From CAYPIE01 sp964410665 (lineage in GTDB: Bacteria; Planctomycetota; Planctomycetia; Gemmatales; Gemmataceae), in contig CAYPIE010000003.1 of NCBI GenBank assembly GCA_964410665.1, forward strand, positions 62,001 through 126,000: a stretch of 64,000 nucleotides of DNA. The letters are read 5' to 3'. Both the position numbers and the translations under genes were made by a program. Positions 45,360-55,453 of this stretch are shown one piece after another; the stretch's first letter is position 1, and each line of letters starts with the position of its first letter. The notes below the pieces were generated by a model that had not been told where the DNA came from, ran no database searches, and saw only the letters and a program-made list of their open reading frames with translations.

Positions 45360-47876
45360 CTAGGAATTTGCTGCATGCTTGGCCCTGACCCGTTCCAGGG
45401 CGTCATAGGCTTGGCCCGATAATGGATGATTCTCATAAGCGGTAACCTGTTCAAAGCAGCGTATCGCCTTGGCGAGTTCACCATTTTGCTCGTAAGCCTG
45501 GCCCAGGTAGAAGGAGGTGTCCGCCCCGCTTTTGTGACTCTTTTTGAAATCGAGTAATGCGGCAATGGCCAGATCCGGACGATTATATTCTTCCAGATAC
45601 ATGCGACCAAGTTGTTGACAGGCCCAGTACCATGCGTCTTCCTCCTCTCCACCGCCTGGACTGGCTTCTCGGATATCTTCGAGTAGCTGGGTGGCCTCCT
45701 GGCGTTCGCCGCGGCGTAACTGACAACGGGCCACCAGGACCTGAACGGCCAGCGAATCAGGTTCCATGATGCGGGCTAACTGGGCAAGGTGCCAGGCCCA
45801 ATCGATCTGGTCGATATCGACCGTCTTTGCGTTGAGAATTTGCCGGGCAACCCGCTTGCAGTACGAGGTATCAAAATACGGTCGCACTTGCTCTCGAACA
45901 TTTTTGAGTATTTCAGGTGTCAACGCATAGTAGTAGCGATCTTTGCGGGCTAGCAAGTCCGCATCCTTGCTGGCATGCACCAACGCTTTCTCGGTGATGC
46001 GCATTGCGGAAAAGAAGTCTTGCTTGCGTTCGTATAGATCCGCCAAGGTGCGATAGGTTGGTACCTCCTCCTGGCCGGACTGGGTATAGAGGGAATAATG
46101 CTCAATCGCGGCGTCGATATCGTCTCGACTTGCCGCATCGTCGGCGAGTCGTTTGACCGCGATAAAATAGGCCTGCCGCTGATCTTCTCGCAAGGCTTCC
46201 ACCCCAGCTTGCAAACCCGCTTTGACAGCTTGTTCAAGATAGATACGCACAAGATTCATCTCGCCCACCTTTGCATAGGCATCGGCCAGTTGGGAATAGA
46301 TCTGTGGCGATTGATCGATAAGTCCATGAGCGGCGATGCGTAGATATTCGACGCCGCGTTGCCAACGCAGGGGATCCTTGAGGTGTTCCAGTCCCAGTGC
46401 ATAAGTCAAGGAATAATCAAAACCCGACTCGGTTCGGGAAGCTTTCTGGACCTCGGCTACCGAAGGTGTGCTTGGGAGGTCCGAATCGGGCTGCGGTACT
46501 TCGCGTGGTTCGGTCTCCGAGTAAACCGCAAAATACTCCTCTGCCAAAATCGATCCATACAAATGTCGACGCAAAGGTTCAATCGAGTCATCCTCGGGAT
46601 GGCGGGAGTGATATCGCTCCACGACACGGATGGCTTCCATCCGTCGTCCAGGGAGGGTGAGTTGCACTTCACCAACGCGTTGACGCAAGTCGGGATGCCA
46701 TTCCAAGGCCAGTCGCCAGCCATCGAGCAAGATTCGGCGACGCGAGGCATCGTTGACTTCCCAGCGGTCTGGATCGAGGAGCTCCGCGAGGAGTGTTGCA
46801 GCCGTCTCGAGATCTTTCGTGTGGATGGCGAACAGGGTGCGATAATAGGTTGTTTCGGCTTGCCAGGCGGGACGTTGACTCTCGACCAGCTCGAGCAACC
46901 GCTCGGCTTCTTCTCGTTGAGCGGCATTCGGGACCTCTCCTGAAGCGAGGAGATCGCGGATTCGGTGCAGGCACATCGGATAATCCAGGACCTCGAGGAC
47001 GTCAGGGTCCGCGGCATAGCGAGTAACGTCAATGCTCAAGTGAAGGTCGCGTAGCCCTTGGATTGCCAGTTGCGAACGTGGATCGAGCTCTCGGGCTCGA
47101 CGAAAGGCACGCAAGGCTTCCGGAATGCGATCCATCTGAAGATAGCTATAGCCACGTAAGACATATTTGAAGGTGCGAAGTCCCGGCAATGCATAGGTCG
47201 CATACATGTAATAGAGCAGAAGCGGTACGAGCAGACCTAATTCGGGGAGATTCTCCGGAAAGCGAACCAGCCAGACCCCCAGACCGAGAACCCCACAGAG
47301 AATGGCGATCTCAACTTCAGACTCTTCGGCCCGGCCGGCGAAGCTCAATAAATAGAAAAACGGAAGTCCAAGGATCAGCTGGAATCCGAGTTGACTACGA
47401 TCCAGCTCGGGAAAAAACGGTTGCTGCAGCAACCAATAGGTCGCTCCAGCGCTTCCTGCCGCGGCGACGATCAGAACGGCGACCAACCGGTACTTGGATC
47501 GCACCAGGGAATGTAACTCGCTCAGCACAAGGCCAAGGATCCCACCCCCCAACGCACAATAAGTTAACAGTTCCGGCGGACGCTCAGGGTTCTGCACGCG
47601 AAAAGCCCCGAAGGTCAAGCCAAGAATGAGACCGGCATACAGCAACAGCGGATATTCAAGTATCAGAAAGAGGAGGCTCGGCAACGGCCCACCGGCGAAG
47701 GCTCGCCTCCAGCGTCGCTGCCGAATCGCCGCGAGCCCTAAAGCAATCACTAAACCGCCGAACATCCACAGCACGACCTCACCCAAGCCGCTCCAGCCCG
47801 GTGATTGAAGTGCAACATACAACCAAAGACCAATAAAAATGCCTTTCAGACCGTATTCCGATTGGACCTTACGCAT
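45360..47876 (-). CDS. polytopic membrane protein with TPR repeats
   Basis: An 838-residue protein. The first 230 residues contain about eight to ten membrane helices (VVLWMFGGLVIALGLAAI, LLFLILEYPLLLYAGLILGL, VLIVAAAGSAGATYWLL). The rest is a chain of TPR-like helices, for example IPEALRAFRRARELDPRSQL, MNLVRIYLEQAVKAGL, ELAKAIRCFEQVTAYENHP. It probably sits in the inner membrane with the TPR domain in the cytoplasm and could assemble an envelope complex. The start is ATG 47876; the ribosome binding site is unremarkable. It is divergent from the TPR-glycosyltransferase cluster across a 325-base gap and upstream of the SDR gene. No enzyme domain recognised. Confidence 0.82.
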   Translation of the reverse strand: MRKVQSEYGLKGIFIGLWLYVALQSPGWSGLGEVVLWMFGGLVIALGLAAIRQRRWRRAFAGGPLPSLLFLILEYPLLLYAGLILGLTFGAFRVQNPERPPELLTYCALGGGILGLVLSELHSLVRSKYRLVAVLIVAAAGSAGATYWLLQQPFFPELDRSQLGFQLILGLPFFYLLSFAGRAEESEVEIAILCGVLGLGVWLVRFPENLPELGLLVPLLLYYMYATYALPGLRTFKYVLRGYSYLQMDRIPEALRAFRRARELDPRSQLAIQGLRDLHLSIDVTRYAADPDVLEVLDYPMCLHRIRDLLASGEVPNAAQREEAERLLELVESQRPAWQAETTYYRTLFAIHTKDLETAATLLAELLDPDRWEVNDASRRRILLDGWRLALEWHPDLRQRVGEVQLTLPGRRMEAIRVVERYHSRHPEDDSIEPLRRHLYGSILAEEYFAVYSETEPREVPQPDSDLPSTPSVAEVQKASRTESGFDYSLTYALGLEHLKDPLRWQRGVEYLRIAAHGLIDQSPQIYSQLADAYAKVGEMNLVRIYLEQAVKAGLQAGVEALREDQRQAYFIAVKRLADDAASRDDIDAAIEHYSLYTQSGQEEVPTYRTLADLYERKQDFFSAMRITEKALVHASKDADLLARKDRYYYALTPEILKNVREQVRPYFDTSYCKRVARQILNAKTVDIDQIDWAWHLAQLARIMEPDSLAVQVLVARCQLRRGERQEATQLLEDIREASPGGGEEEDAWYWACQQLGRMYLEEYNRPDLAIAALLDFKKSHKSGADTSFYLGQAYEQNGELAKAIRCFEQVTAYENHPLSGQAYDALERVRAKHAANS

Positions 47877-48201
47877 GGACCTTCAATCCTCTTCGGCGGT
47901 GGGCAAATAGCCTGGTATGCTAAAACGGGGAAGATGAAAAACCACCAGCGATGACGGCATACGGCAGATTGTACCGCAAGCGAAGGACGAATCGCCGCAG
48001 GCCCCATCACTTGGGCAACCTCTGGATAATGGATGTAATCCAGCTCGGAGGGCGGCAATCTAGCCGACGAATTCAGGACCTAGCCCGCCGCTCGCGATCT
48101 TGTTCGCACAATCGCTTCACAAACTAAGCGATTGCACGCGAGTCCATAGTTCGTATTTTGATTTTAGCGGTTTCTACAGCACACGGGCAGGCATCCCGAC
48201 G
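47877..48201. promoter_or_regulatory. divergent intergenic region with 9-bp inverted repeat
   Basis: This 325-base region separates the divergent TPR membrane gene and the TPR-glycosyltransferase cluster and should hold both promoters. CAATCGCTT (48109-48117) pairs exactly with AAGCGATTG (48126-48134) around an 8-base spacer, about 70 bases before the cluster. This could be an operator or a leader hairpin. No clear -35/-10 pair could be assigned. Confidence 0.4.
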
Positions 48202-50004
48202 ATGCCTCGTCCACACGGGGAATGGGGCATGCTTCGGGAAAGGTTGCAACGAGCATTTGCCGCCCAACAAGCGGGCCGACTTGAACAGGCCGAACAAGGC
48301 TACCGCGAAGTCCTTGCTGAGGAACCGGATCAGCCGATGGCATTGCTCAATCTGGGGACGATCTGTTTCGCTCGAGGCGATCATGCACAAGCGATGGCTT
48401 GTTGTAAACGGTTAATTGAGCGTCATCCCCACTTTGCCGATGCCTACAACAATCTGGGTGCGATCCAGGAAGCACAGGGGCAATACAACGAGGCTCTGCA
48501 CCTCTATCAGCAAGCGATCCAGCGGAAGCCGGACTATGCACAGGCGCATGCCAACCTTGGGGGAATTCATCGGCTCCAACGACGGCACCATGAAGCCCTC
48601 GACTGTTTTACCCGAGCAGTGGAGTTGCAACCGACGCATTCTCCGTTCTGGATTCATCTTGGCAATACCCACAAAACCCTGGATCGACCTGGTGAAGCCC
48701 TCGACTGCTATGCAAGGGCATTAGCCATCGACCCTCATGCGCTGGAAGCACGCCTCAACCGAGCGGCAACCTTGTTGATGCTTGATCGACCCTCCGAGGC
48801 AGCCGAGGAGTGTCTCTATGTATTAAATCAACGTCAGGAATGGGCCGAAGCTCTATTCTTGCTCGGCTCGGCGCGTCAAGCTCAGGAACGTTTCGCTGAA
48901 GCCGCGGAATGTCAGGAACGGGCATTGGCCCACCAACCCGATTATGCTGAGGCGTGGAATAGCTTGGGGGTGATCCGCCACGTTCAAGGGCGGTTTTCCG
49001 AGGCGAGCAACTGTTTTACACGGGCGACCGAGCTGAAACCCGATCATGCCGAGGCCCAGTTCAATCGGGCAATGAATCTGCTGTTACGCGGAGAGTTCCA
49101 AGCAGGCTGGACCGCGTATGAATGGCGACGGTTTCAGAAGGGAGTGCGTGAACCGGAGCTTGGCTGTCCATTATGGGATGGTGAGGATCTGAACAACAAG
49201 ACGATCGTGATTCGAGCTGAGCAGGGCCTCGGGGATACCATCCAGTTCATCCGCTATGGACACTGGCTCCAGGATTTGGGAGCTCGGGTGATTGCGATTG
49301 TTCCCCATAGTTTAAAACCATTATTACAATCCTACACAGGGGTCGAGTCGTGGTCTCTACCCGGAGAGACGACGCCTGCCGCAGATGTCTGGTGTCCGCT
49401 GTTAAGCCTGCCTAGTCGCTTTGGCAGCAACTGCACGGATTTACCCGCCAAGGTCCCCTATCTCCATGCCGAAGAGTCGAGGGTAGAGTATTGGCGAAGC
49501 CGACTGGCCCGCTGGCCGGGTCTACGCGTGGGCATCACCTGGCAAGGCAATCCGCAGCACAAAGCTGATCGATTTCGTTCGCTCCCTCTCGATGCTTTCG
49601 CACCCTTGGCGGAGCTCCCAGGCGTTCAACTCATCAGCTTGCAAAAGGGACCAGGAACCGATCAACTGGATCTTTGGCATGGAGCGACACCGATCCACAC
49701 TCTGGGGGAGGAAGTGGATCAAGATGGGGCCTTTCTCGATACCGCAGCCGTGATGCAGAGTTTGGATTTGGTAGTGACGAGCGACACCGCGGCCGCTCAT
49801 CTGGCCGGAGCCATGGCGATCCCCACGAGGGTGGTGCTTTCCGCTTCGCCCGACTGGCGGTGGCTGCTTGGGCGTGACGATAGCCCTTGGTATCCCACCA
49901 TGCGCCTCTATCGTCAACGCCGGTTGGGCGATTGGGCGGAAGTATTTGCACGTCTGCAACATGAGATTGCCGCCTGGGCAAGGCAAGGGAGAAAGCATGG
50001 TTGA
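48202..50004 (+). CDS. TPR protein with GT9-like glycosyltransferase domain
   Basis: A 600-residue protein. Residues 10-300 are canonical TPRs in 34-residue steps (GRLEQAEQGYREVLAEEPDQ, AYNNLGAIQEAQGQYNEAL). Residues 315-595 look like a heptosyltransferase-type GT9 fold: AEQGLGDTIQFIRYGHWL, LRVGITWQGNPQHKADRFRS, TSDTAAAHLAGAMAIPT and PDWRWLLGRDDSPWYPTMRL. The SDTAxAHLAGA block parallels the nucleotide-sugar site of GT9 enzymes. TPR-plus-glycosyltransferase order recalls O-GlcNAc transferase, though OGT is a different family. Start set at ATG 48202; ATG 48229 and an open frame to 48100 are alternatives. It is first of three overlapping genes; its stop lies within the next gene's start. Acceptor unknown. 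Confidence 0.82.
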   Translation: MPRPHGEWGMLRERLQRAFAAQQAGRLEQAEQGYREVLAEEPDQPMALLNLGTICFARGDHAQAMACCKRLIERHPHFADAYNNLGAIQEAQGQYNEALHLYQQAIQRKPDYAQAHANLGGIHRLQRRHHEALDCFTRAVELQPTHSPFWIHLGNTHKTLDRPGEALDCYARALAIDPHALEARLNRAATLLMLDRPSEAAEECLYVLNQRQEWAEALFLLGSARQAQERFAEAAECQERALAHQPDYAEAWNSLGVIRHVQGRFSEASNCFTRATELKPDHAEAQFNRAMNLLLRGEFQAGWTAYEWRRFQKGVREPELGCPLWDGEDLNNKTIVIRAEQGLGDTIQFIRYGHWLQDLGARVIAIVPHSLKPLLQSYTGVESWSLPGETTPAADVWCPLLSLPSRFGSNCTDLPAKVPYLHAEESRVEYWRSRLARWPGLRVGITWQGNPQHKADRFRSLPLDAFAPLAELPGVQLISLQKGPGTDQLDLWHGATPIHTLGEEVDQDGAFLDTAAVMQSLDLVVTSDTAAAHLAGAMAIPTRVVLSASPDWRWLLGRDDSPWYPTMRLYRQRRLGDWAEVFARLQHEIAAWARQGRKHG

Positions 50005-53000
50005 CCTGGCTCGCAAGCTCCAGGAGGCCGTCCGGTTGCATCAGGCCGGCCAGTTTGACCAAGCTCGCCAGCATTATGAGGGCATCCTTAAGAGTGAACC
50101 AAATCATGCTGATGCATTGCACTTACTCGGGCTGATCTCCCATCAGACAGGAGACCACACACGAGGGGTTGAGCTCATCCAGAAAGCTTTAAAGCAGCGA
50201 CCCAGTGAGCCGGTTTTTCTTGACAACCTCGCCATCATATATACAGCGTTGCAATGTGACCAAGATGCCGCGGCGTGTTATCAGCAGCTCGTCCGCCTGG
50301 GGAAAAGCGACCCTGAGGTATGGCATCGGCTCGGAGAATGTTGGCGTCGCCTTGGACGCTGGGCCGAAGCCGCCGAGGCTTTCAACCAAGTGTTAGTACT
50401 CCATCCAGGCCACCTTGGTGGACTCAATGGCATGGGAGTGGTTCGGCAAAAACAACGACAACCCGAAATTGCGGAAATCTACTATCGGCAATATCTTGAA
50501 CGTGATCCCACTAACGTCAGTGTGCTATGCAACTTGGGTGCGGTGCTGATGACCTTGGGCCGCTTTCCCGAAGCCGAGCAATATTATCTTCAAGCTGCCA
50601 GGTTAGATCCCCAACACTTAGCGACAATCAGCAATCTCGGTGTCCTTCGTCGTCTTCAGGGTCGACTGGATGAGGCCTTGGGATTCCTCGAACAGGTGCT
50701 TGCGGATGACCCGCAACACGCCGACGCCCACTTTAATCGCAGCATGATCTCCTTAGCACACGGTGACTTCGAGAATGGGTTGCCCGAATACGAATGGCGC
50801 TGGCAAGCACGCCCGGGCAGTTGGCCGACCCAGGCACTTCATCGCTGGGCTGGCCAGCCGCTTGCGGACAGAACCATCCTGATATTCAGTGAACAGGGTC
50901 TGGGAGATACCATCCAGTTCATCCGCTACGCCCGTGAGCTGAAACAACAGGGTGCTCGAGTCATCGCGGCCATTCAACCGACCCTAATTCCGTTACTCCG
51001 GCAACTTCACGATGTGGATGAATGGGTAGCTTATGCGGATTCTTGGCCTCCCCATGACTATTGCACGTCGCTGCTCAGCTTGCCGCTCCACCTGAACGCG
51101 ACTCGGGGGTCCCTGACATTTCAGACTCCCTATCTCCAGCCGCTACAAGAAAAGCGTGTCCAGTGGCAGTCCAACCTTGAGAAGATCGCAGGTTTCAAGG
51201 TTGGACTGGTCTGGCAAGGGAGTCAAGAAAATCAAGCAGACCGTTGGCGTTCCCTGCCATTGTCCGCCCTAGCCCCGCTCGGGGAACTCCCTGGGGTGTG
51301 CCTGTTTAGCCTCCAGAAAGGGGTGGGAAGTGAACAGCTTGCAGATTGGCCAGGATCCCAACCCATCCATCGCTTCGGCGATGAACTCGACCAGGATGCA
51401 CCGTTTTTAGACACTGCTGCCATCCTGGGTTGCCTAGATTTAGTGATCTGCATTGATACAGCAGTGGCTCATTTGGCCGGGGCCATGGGTGTCCCGGTCT
51501 GGCTACTCCTCTCGTATGCGCCGGACTGGCGTTGGTCCCTCGGGCAATCCGAAAGTGCTTGGTATCCAAGCATGCGTCTGTTTCGTCAACCAAGCCTCGA
51601 TAACTGGACGGGTGTCATTGAACAAGTCCGTACTGCTTTATCGGAGGCAATCGGGTGTGTCGAGGCTCCCGAACGGAAGAGTTCGGTGCAGGCTCTTTTC
51701 CGTGAAGCCGTTCAATTCCAGCAATCAAATCGCTTTAGTGAAGCAGAACGACTCTACCACCAAGTATTAGAAAAGCAGCCGAACCACCCCGACGCGTTAC
51801 ATTTGTTGGGACTCTGTTTGCATCAATCAAGTCGTTCTAACGAAGCAGAAGGTTGGATACTTCAGGCACTGCAGGTCCGACCCGAGGAACCACTCTTCCT
51901 CGGCAATCTTGGCAACGTGTATCTCTCCCTCAATCGCCCTGAGAACGCGATCGAGGTCTATCGCCGCGCAGCCGAACTCCAGCCGGAGCAAGCTGGACGA
52001 TGGCTGGAGCTGGGCAAAGCCGCGTTGATCGCTCAACAACTTGATCTGGCAGTGTCTGCCCTGCGTCAAGCCGTAGACCTGGAGCCCAAGCAGAGCCTAG
52101 GATGGGTCTTCCTGGGCCGTGCTCTGTCCCGACAGCAAGCTTATTCCCAAGCGCTAGCCTGCTTTGATCAAGCACTCGAGTACGACTCGAACGCTACGGC
52201 CGCCTGGTTTAGTCGAGGCAACACGCTACGTGAGCTCGGTCAGTTCGATGCCGCGGCAGAGGCGTACCAAGAGGTTCTAGTTCGACAAGCCGATCATGTA
52301 GAGTCGCTGAACAATCTCGGGGTGGTTCGGCAACACCAAGGGATGCATGCTGAAGCAGCCGAGTGGTATAAGCGGACTTTAAAGCAGCGTCCGGAGCATA
52401 TCGAGGCCTTATACAACCTCGGAACTCTCTTTCAGAATAATGGACAACTCGCCGAGGCAACCCACTGTCTAGAACAGGTGGTTCAGAAGCGACCGCAGCA
52501 TGTGGAAGCCTTGATCAACCTGGGTGGTGTTTGCTTTCAATCCGGCGATTATCCGCGTGCGGCCAGCTATCTGGAGGCTGCCGTCGAGCTCGATCCCAAC
52601 CGCTTAAACGCATGGAATAGCCTCGGAGCGGTTCGGATGCACCAAGATCGCTTTGTCGAATCAGAAGATTGCTTTCGACAGGTATTAACCCGGAACCCCG
52701 ATGATGTCTCGACCCTGAGTAACCTCGGTGGGCTGTTGCAGTTACTCGGCAAACCGGAAGCTGCCCTGGAAGTGTTGGAACGGGCCATCGCTGTTCAGCC
52801 AGATTATGCTCTTGCTCGGCTGAATCGGGCCATTATCTGGCTGTTGTTAGGGGACTTCGCCCAAGGCTGGCAAGAGTATGAATGGCGCTGGCGTACTGGA
52901 GACTACCGATGGCCGCGTACCGGGCAACCAATCTGGGATGGCTCTGATGCGAACGGTAAGACTTTAGTTCTTTTCGCAGAGCAAGGACTTGGCGATAGTA

Positions 53001-55453
53001 TTCAATTCATCCGCTTTTCCCGTCTGCTGCGTGCGTGCGGTGCCAAAGTGATCTTGGCAGTCCCTGCAAAGCTGTTGCCGCTTCTGGCGAACTATCCTCA
53101 TCAGGACGGTCTGGTCGCTCTGGATCAGCCCTGGCCGGCGTTCGATGCCTGTATGGGAATGCTGGGAGTGCCTAGGTTGTTAGGGACGGATTTACGTTCC
53201 ATCCCAGCAGACTCGGGTTATTTGACATCCCAACCAGCCCGAGTTGCGTATTGGCGCGGCATCTTGGATGCATTCGTTGGGTTTAAAATTGGGCTCGCTT
53301 GGCAGGGCAGCAGCAGCAACAAACGGGACCGCTGGCGGTCGATCCCACTCTCCGCATTCGCACCGCTGGCCGAGATTCCGGGGGTAAGCCTGATCAGTTT
53401 GCAGAAGGGACCCGGCAGCGATCAACGAGCAAGCTGGGCCGGTAAAGCTCCGATCCACACCCTGCCGCCGAAGGTCGATCAAGAGGGAGCATTCCTCGAT
53501 ACGGCTGCGATTATGCAGTCTCTGGACCTGGTGATCACCAGTGACACCGCAGTTGCCCACCTCGCTGGCGCTGTCGGTGTACCGGTCTGGGTGGCCCTTG
53601 CGATTTCTCCAGACTGGCGTTGGTTACTCGGCCGTTGGGATAGTCCCTGGTACCCGACCATGCGACTGTTTCGTCAGTCGGAACTTGGGAACTGGCATAG
53701 TGTGTTTACCACGATCGCCGAAGAATTGTCAGCGAAGCTTGGTACCACGCCTCCTAGTTCCACTCCGCCGAAGCCTTCAACGGCTTTACTCCCAGCAATG
53801 CAAACTCCTTTGCGCGCTGAGCCAGCAAGCTTTGAAGCCGTCCAGGACGGCATGGGGACTCCTATCCCCTCTCCGGTCATCGAGGTCGCTGACTTGCTTC
53901 GTCAGGCAATGGCTCACCACACTGGCCAGCGGCTTTCGGAGGCTGAGGCTCTTTACCGCCGTCTGTTGAGTATGGACCCCGAACACCCAGATGCTCTCCA
54001 TCTGCTTGGTCTGGTCTGTCATCAGACCGGACGCTCATCCGAAGGAATACAATGGATTCGCAAAGCATTAATGGTCCGTCCGGATGAACCCGTGTTTCTT
54101 GGGAACCTCGGTACCATTCTTCTTGGGGTTGGTCCGGCCTACGAGGCGGTCAAGGTCTGGCAACGCTTAATCGAACTCGGCCATGACAGTGCGGAAAATC
54201 AAGTCCGACTGGGTCGGTCGTTTGCCCAAGCAGGACAACATGCACAGGCTTTGGATTCCCTTGAACAAGCTCTGAAATTAACACCCAGTTCGGTTTCCGG
54301 GCAGTTCCACCGGGCCAACGCACTCCGCAATCTCGGTCGGCTCGATGAAGCAATCGAAGGGTATGAGCGTGTGCTGAGCTTGCGACCAGAGCACTTAGAC
54401 GCTCGCACCAATCTGGGTGTGAGTTTCCACCTGGCTGGTAGGTTTTCTGAAGCGGCGAGGACTTATTCAGAGGTACTCGAGCACGAACCCGACTACGCGA
54501 ATGCTCGTTTCAACCGCGGCATGTTACGCCTCCTTCATGGCGACTGGGCTGGTGGTTTTTCGGACTATGCAATCCGCTGGCAAGCCAGTGGCCGCGCAAA
54601 ACCCTTACCCGTCGAGCGTGAATGGGACGGCTCCGATCCTGCTGGGAAGACGATTCTGTTACAATCAGAACAAGGTCTTGGAGATACCATTCAATTTATC
54701 CGTTATGCCCAACTCTTGCACGAACGAGATGTGCGAGTCGTTGCTCGGGTCCAGTCAGCGCTCATTCCACTGCTGAAGTCCTGTCCTGGGATCCACGAGC
54801 TGTGTTCGGCCGAAGGACCATTACCTGCTTATGATCGCTGGGTGTCGTTACTGAGCCTTCCAGAACGCTGGCAAACTTGTCCGGATACCGTTCCTTGCAT
54901 CGTGCCTTATTTGTACGCGGAGGAACAACGGGTCGCCCGATGGCAAGCCCGGCTCGAGTCGCGGAAGGGGTTTCGGGTCGGGATCGCTTGGCAGGGCAGT
55001 AAGTCTTTCGCCCGGGATCTACATCGCTCCATCCCGCTACGCTATTTTCAATCGCTTGCCCTCGAAGGTGTCAATCTTATTTGCCTGCAGAAAGACCCGA
55101 GCCCGGACCAGCTGGCCGAGTGGAAGGCCGCTTCGCCGTTGCACGACCTAGGACCCGAACTCGATGCAGAAGATGCCTTTTTGGATACCGCAGCAGTGAT
55201 GCAAGGTCTCGATTTAGTGATCACCAGTGACACCGCCATCGCTCATCTCGCCGGTGCCATGGGAAGGACGGTGTGGCTGGCGACCCCCTATTCTCCGGAC
55301 TGGCGCTGGCTGCTCGACCGGTCGGACAGCCCTTGGTATCCCACCATGCGACTTTTTCGCCAGCCTCGATTCGGAGACTGGCCAGCTGTCTTTGCGACGA
55401 TCCGTATAGCTTTACGAGCCCACTTAGAGTCTTTGCGTGAGGAACCCCAATGA
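49997..55453 (+). CDS. three-module TPR/GT9-like megaprotein
   Basis: A protein of 1818 residues holding three complete copies of the TPR plus GT9-like module. Module 1: TPR to about 255, GT to about 555. Module 2: TPR about 560-945, GT about 950-1240. Module 3: TPR about 1295-1510, GT about 1512-1810. Each GT has the same signatures: QGLGDTIQFIR (near 50895 and 54672) or QGLGDSIQFIR (near 52983), then DTAVAHLAGA or DTAIAHLAGA, and WYPxMRLFRQ. Each TPR array restarts with the motif LYRxLL-x-PEHPDALHLLGL. ATG 49997 overlaps the previous stop (50004) by 8 bases; AGGGAG lies 6-8 bases upstream. No signal peptide or membrane helix. All three catalytic blocks look intact. Confidence 0.85.
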   Translation: MVDLARKLQEAVRLHQAGQFDQARQHYEGILKSEPNHADALHLLGLISHQTGDHTRGVELIQKALKQRPSEPVFLDNLAIIYTALQCDQDAAACYQQLVRLGKSDPEVWHRLGECWRRLGRWAEAAEAFNQVLVLHPGHLGGLNGMGVVRQKQRQPEIAEIYYRQYLERDPTNVSVLCNLGAVLMTLGRFPEAEQYYLQAARLDPQHLATISNLGVLRRLQGRLDEALGFLEQVLADDPQHADAHFNRSMISLAHGDFENGLPEYEWRWQARPGSWPTQALHRWAGQPLADRTILIFSEQGLGDTIQFIRYARELKQQGARVIAAIQPTLIPLLRQLHDVDEWVAYADSWPPHDYCTSLLSLPLHLNATRGSLTFQTPYLQPLQEKRVQWQSNLEKIAGFKVGLVWQGSQENQADRWRSLPLSALAPLGELPGVCLFSLQKGVGSEQLADWPGSQPIHRFGDELDQDAPFLDTAAILGCLDLVICIDTAVAHLAGAMGVPVWLLLSYAPDWRWSLGQSESAWYPSMRLFRQPSLDNWTGVIEQVRTALSEAIGCVEAPERKSSVQALFREAVQFQQSNRFSEAERLYHQVLEKQPNHPDALHLLGLCLHQSSRSNEAEGWILQALQVRPEEPLFLGNLGNVYLSLNRPENAIEVYRRAAELQPEQAGRWLELGKAALIAQQLDLAVSALRQAVDLEPKQSLGWVFLGRALSRQQAYSQALACFDQALEYDSNATAAWFSRGNTLRELGQFDAAAEAYQEVLVRQADHVESLNNLGVVRQHQGMHAEAAEWYKRTLKQRPEHIEALYNLGTLFQNNGQLAEATHCLEQVVQKRPQHVEALINLGGVCFQSGDYPRAASYLEAAVELDPNRLNAWNSLGAVRMHQDRFVESEDCFRQVLTRNPDDVSTLSNLGGLLQLLGKPEAALEVLERAIAVQPDYALARLNRAIIWLLLGDFAQGWQEYEWRWRTGDYRWPRTGQPIWDGSDANGKTLVLFAEQGLGDSIQFIRFSRLLRACGAKVILAVPAKLLPLLANYPHQDGLVALDQPWPAFDACMGMLGVPRLLGTDLRSIPADSGYLTSQPARVAYWRGILDAFVGFKIGLAWQGSSSNKRDRWRSIPLSAFAPLAEIPGVSLISLQKGPGSDQRASWAGKAPIHTLPPKVDQEGAFLDTAAIMQSLDLVITSDTAVAHLAGAVGVPVWVALAISPDWRWLLGRWDSPWYPTMRLFRQSELGNWHSVFTTIAEELSAKLGTTPPSSTPPKPSTALLPAMQTPLRAEPASFEAVQDGMGTPIPSPVIEVADLLRQAMAHHTGQRLSEAEALYRRLLSMDPEHPDALHLLGLVCHQTGRSSEGIQWIRKALMVRPDEPVFLGNLGTILLGVGPAYEAVKVWQRLIELGHDSAENQVRLGRSFAQAGQHAQALDSLEQALKLTPSSVSGQFHRANALRNLGRLDEAIEGYERVLSLRPEHLDARTNLGVSFHLAGRFSEAARTYSEVLEHEPDYANARFNRGMLRLLHGDWAGGFSDYAIRWQASGRAKPLPVEREWDGSDPAGKTILLQSEQGLGDTIQFIRYAQLLHERDVRVVARVQSALIPLLKSCPGIHELCSAEGPLPAYDRWVSLLSLPERWQTCPDTVPCIVPYLYAEEQRVARWQARLESRKGFRVGIAWQGSKSFARDLHRSIPLRYFQSLALEGVNLICLQKDPSPDQLAEWKAASPLHDLGPELDAEDAFLDTAAVMQGLDLVITSDTAIAHLAGAMGRTVWLATPYSPDWRWLLDRSDSPWYPTMRLFRQPRFGDWPAVFATIRIALRAHLESLREEPQ

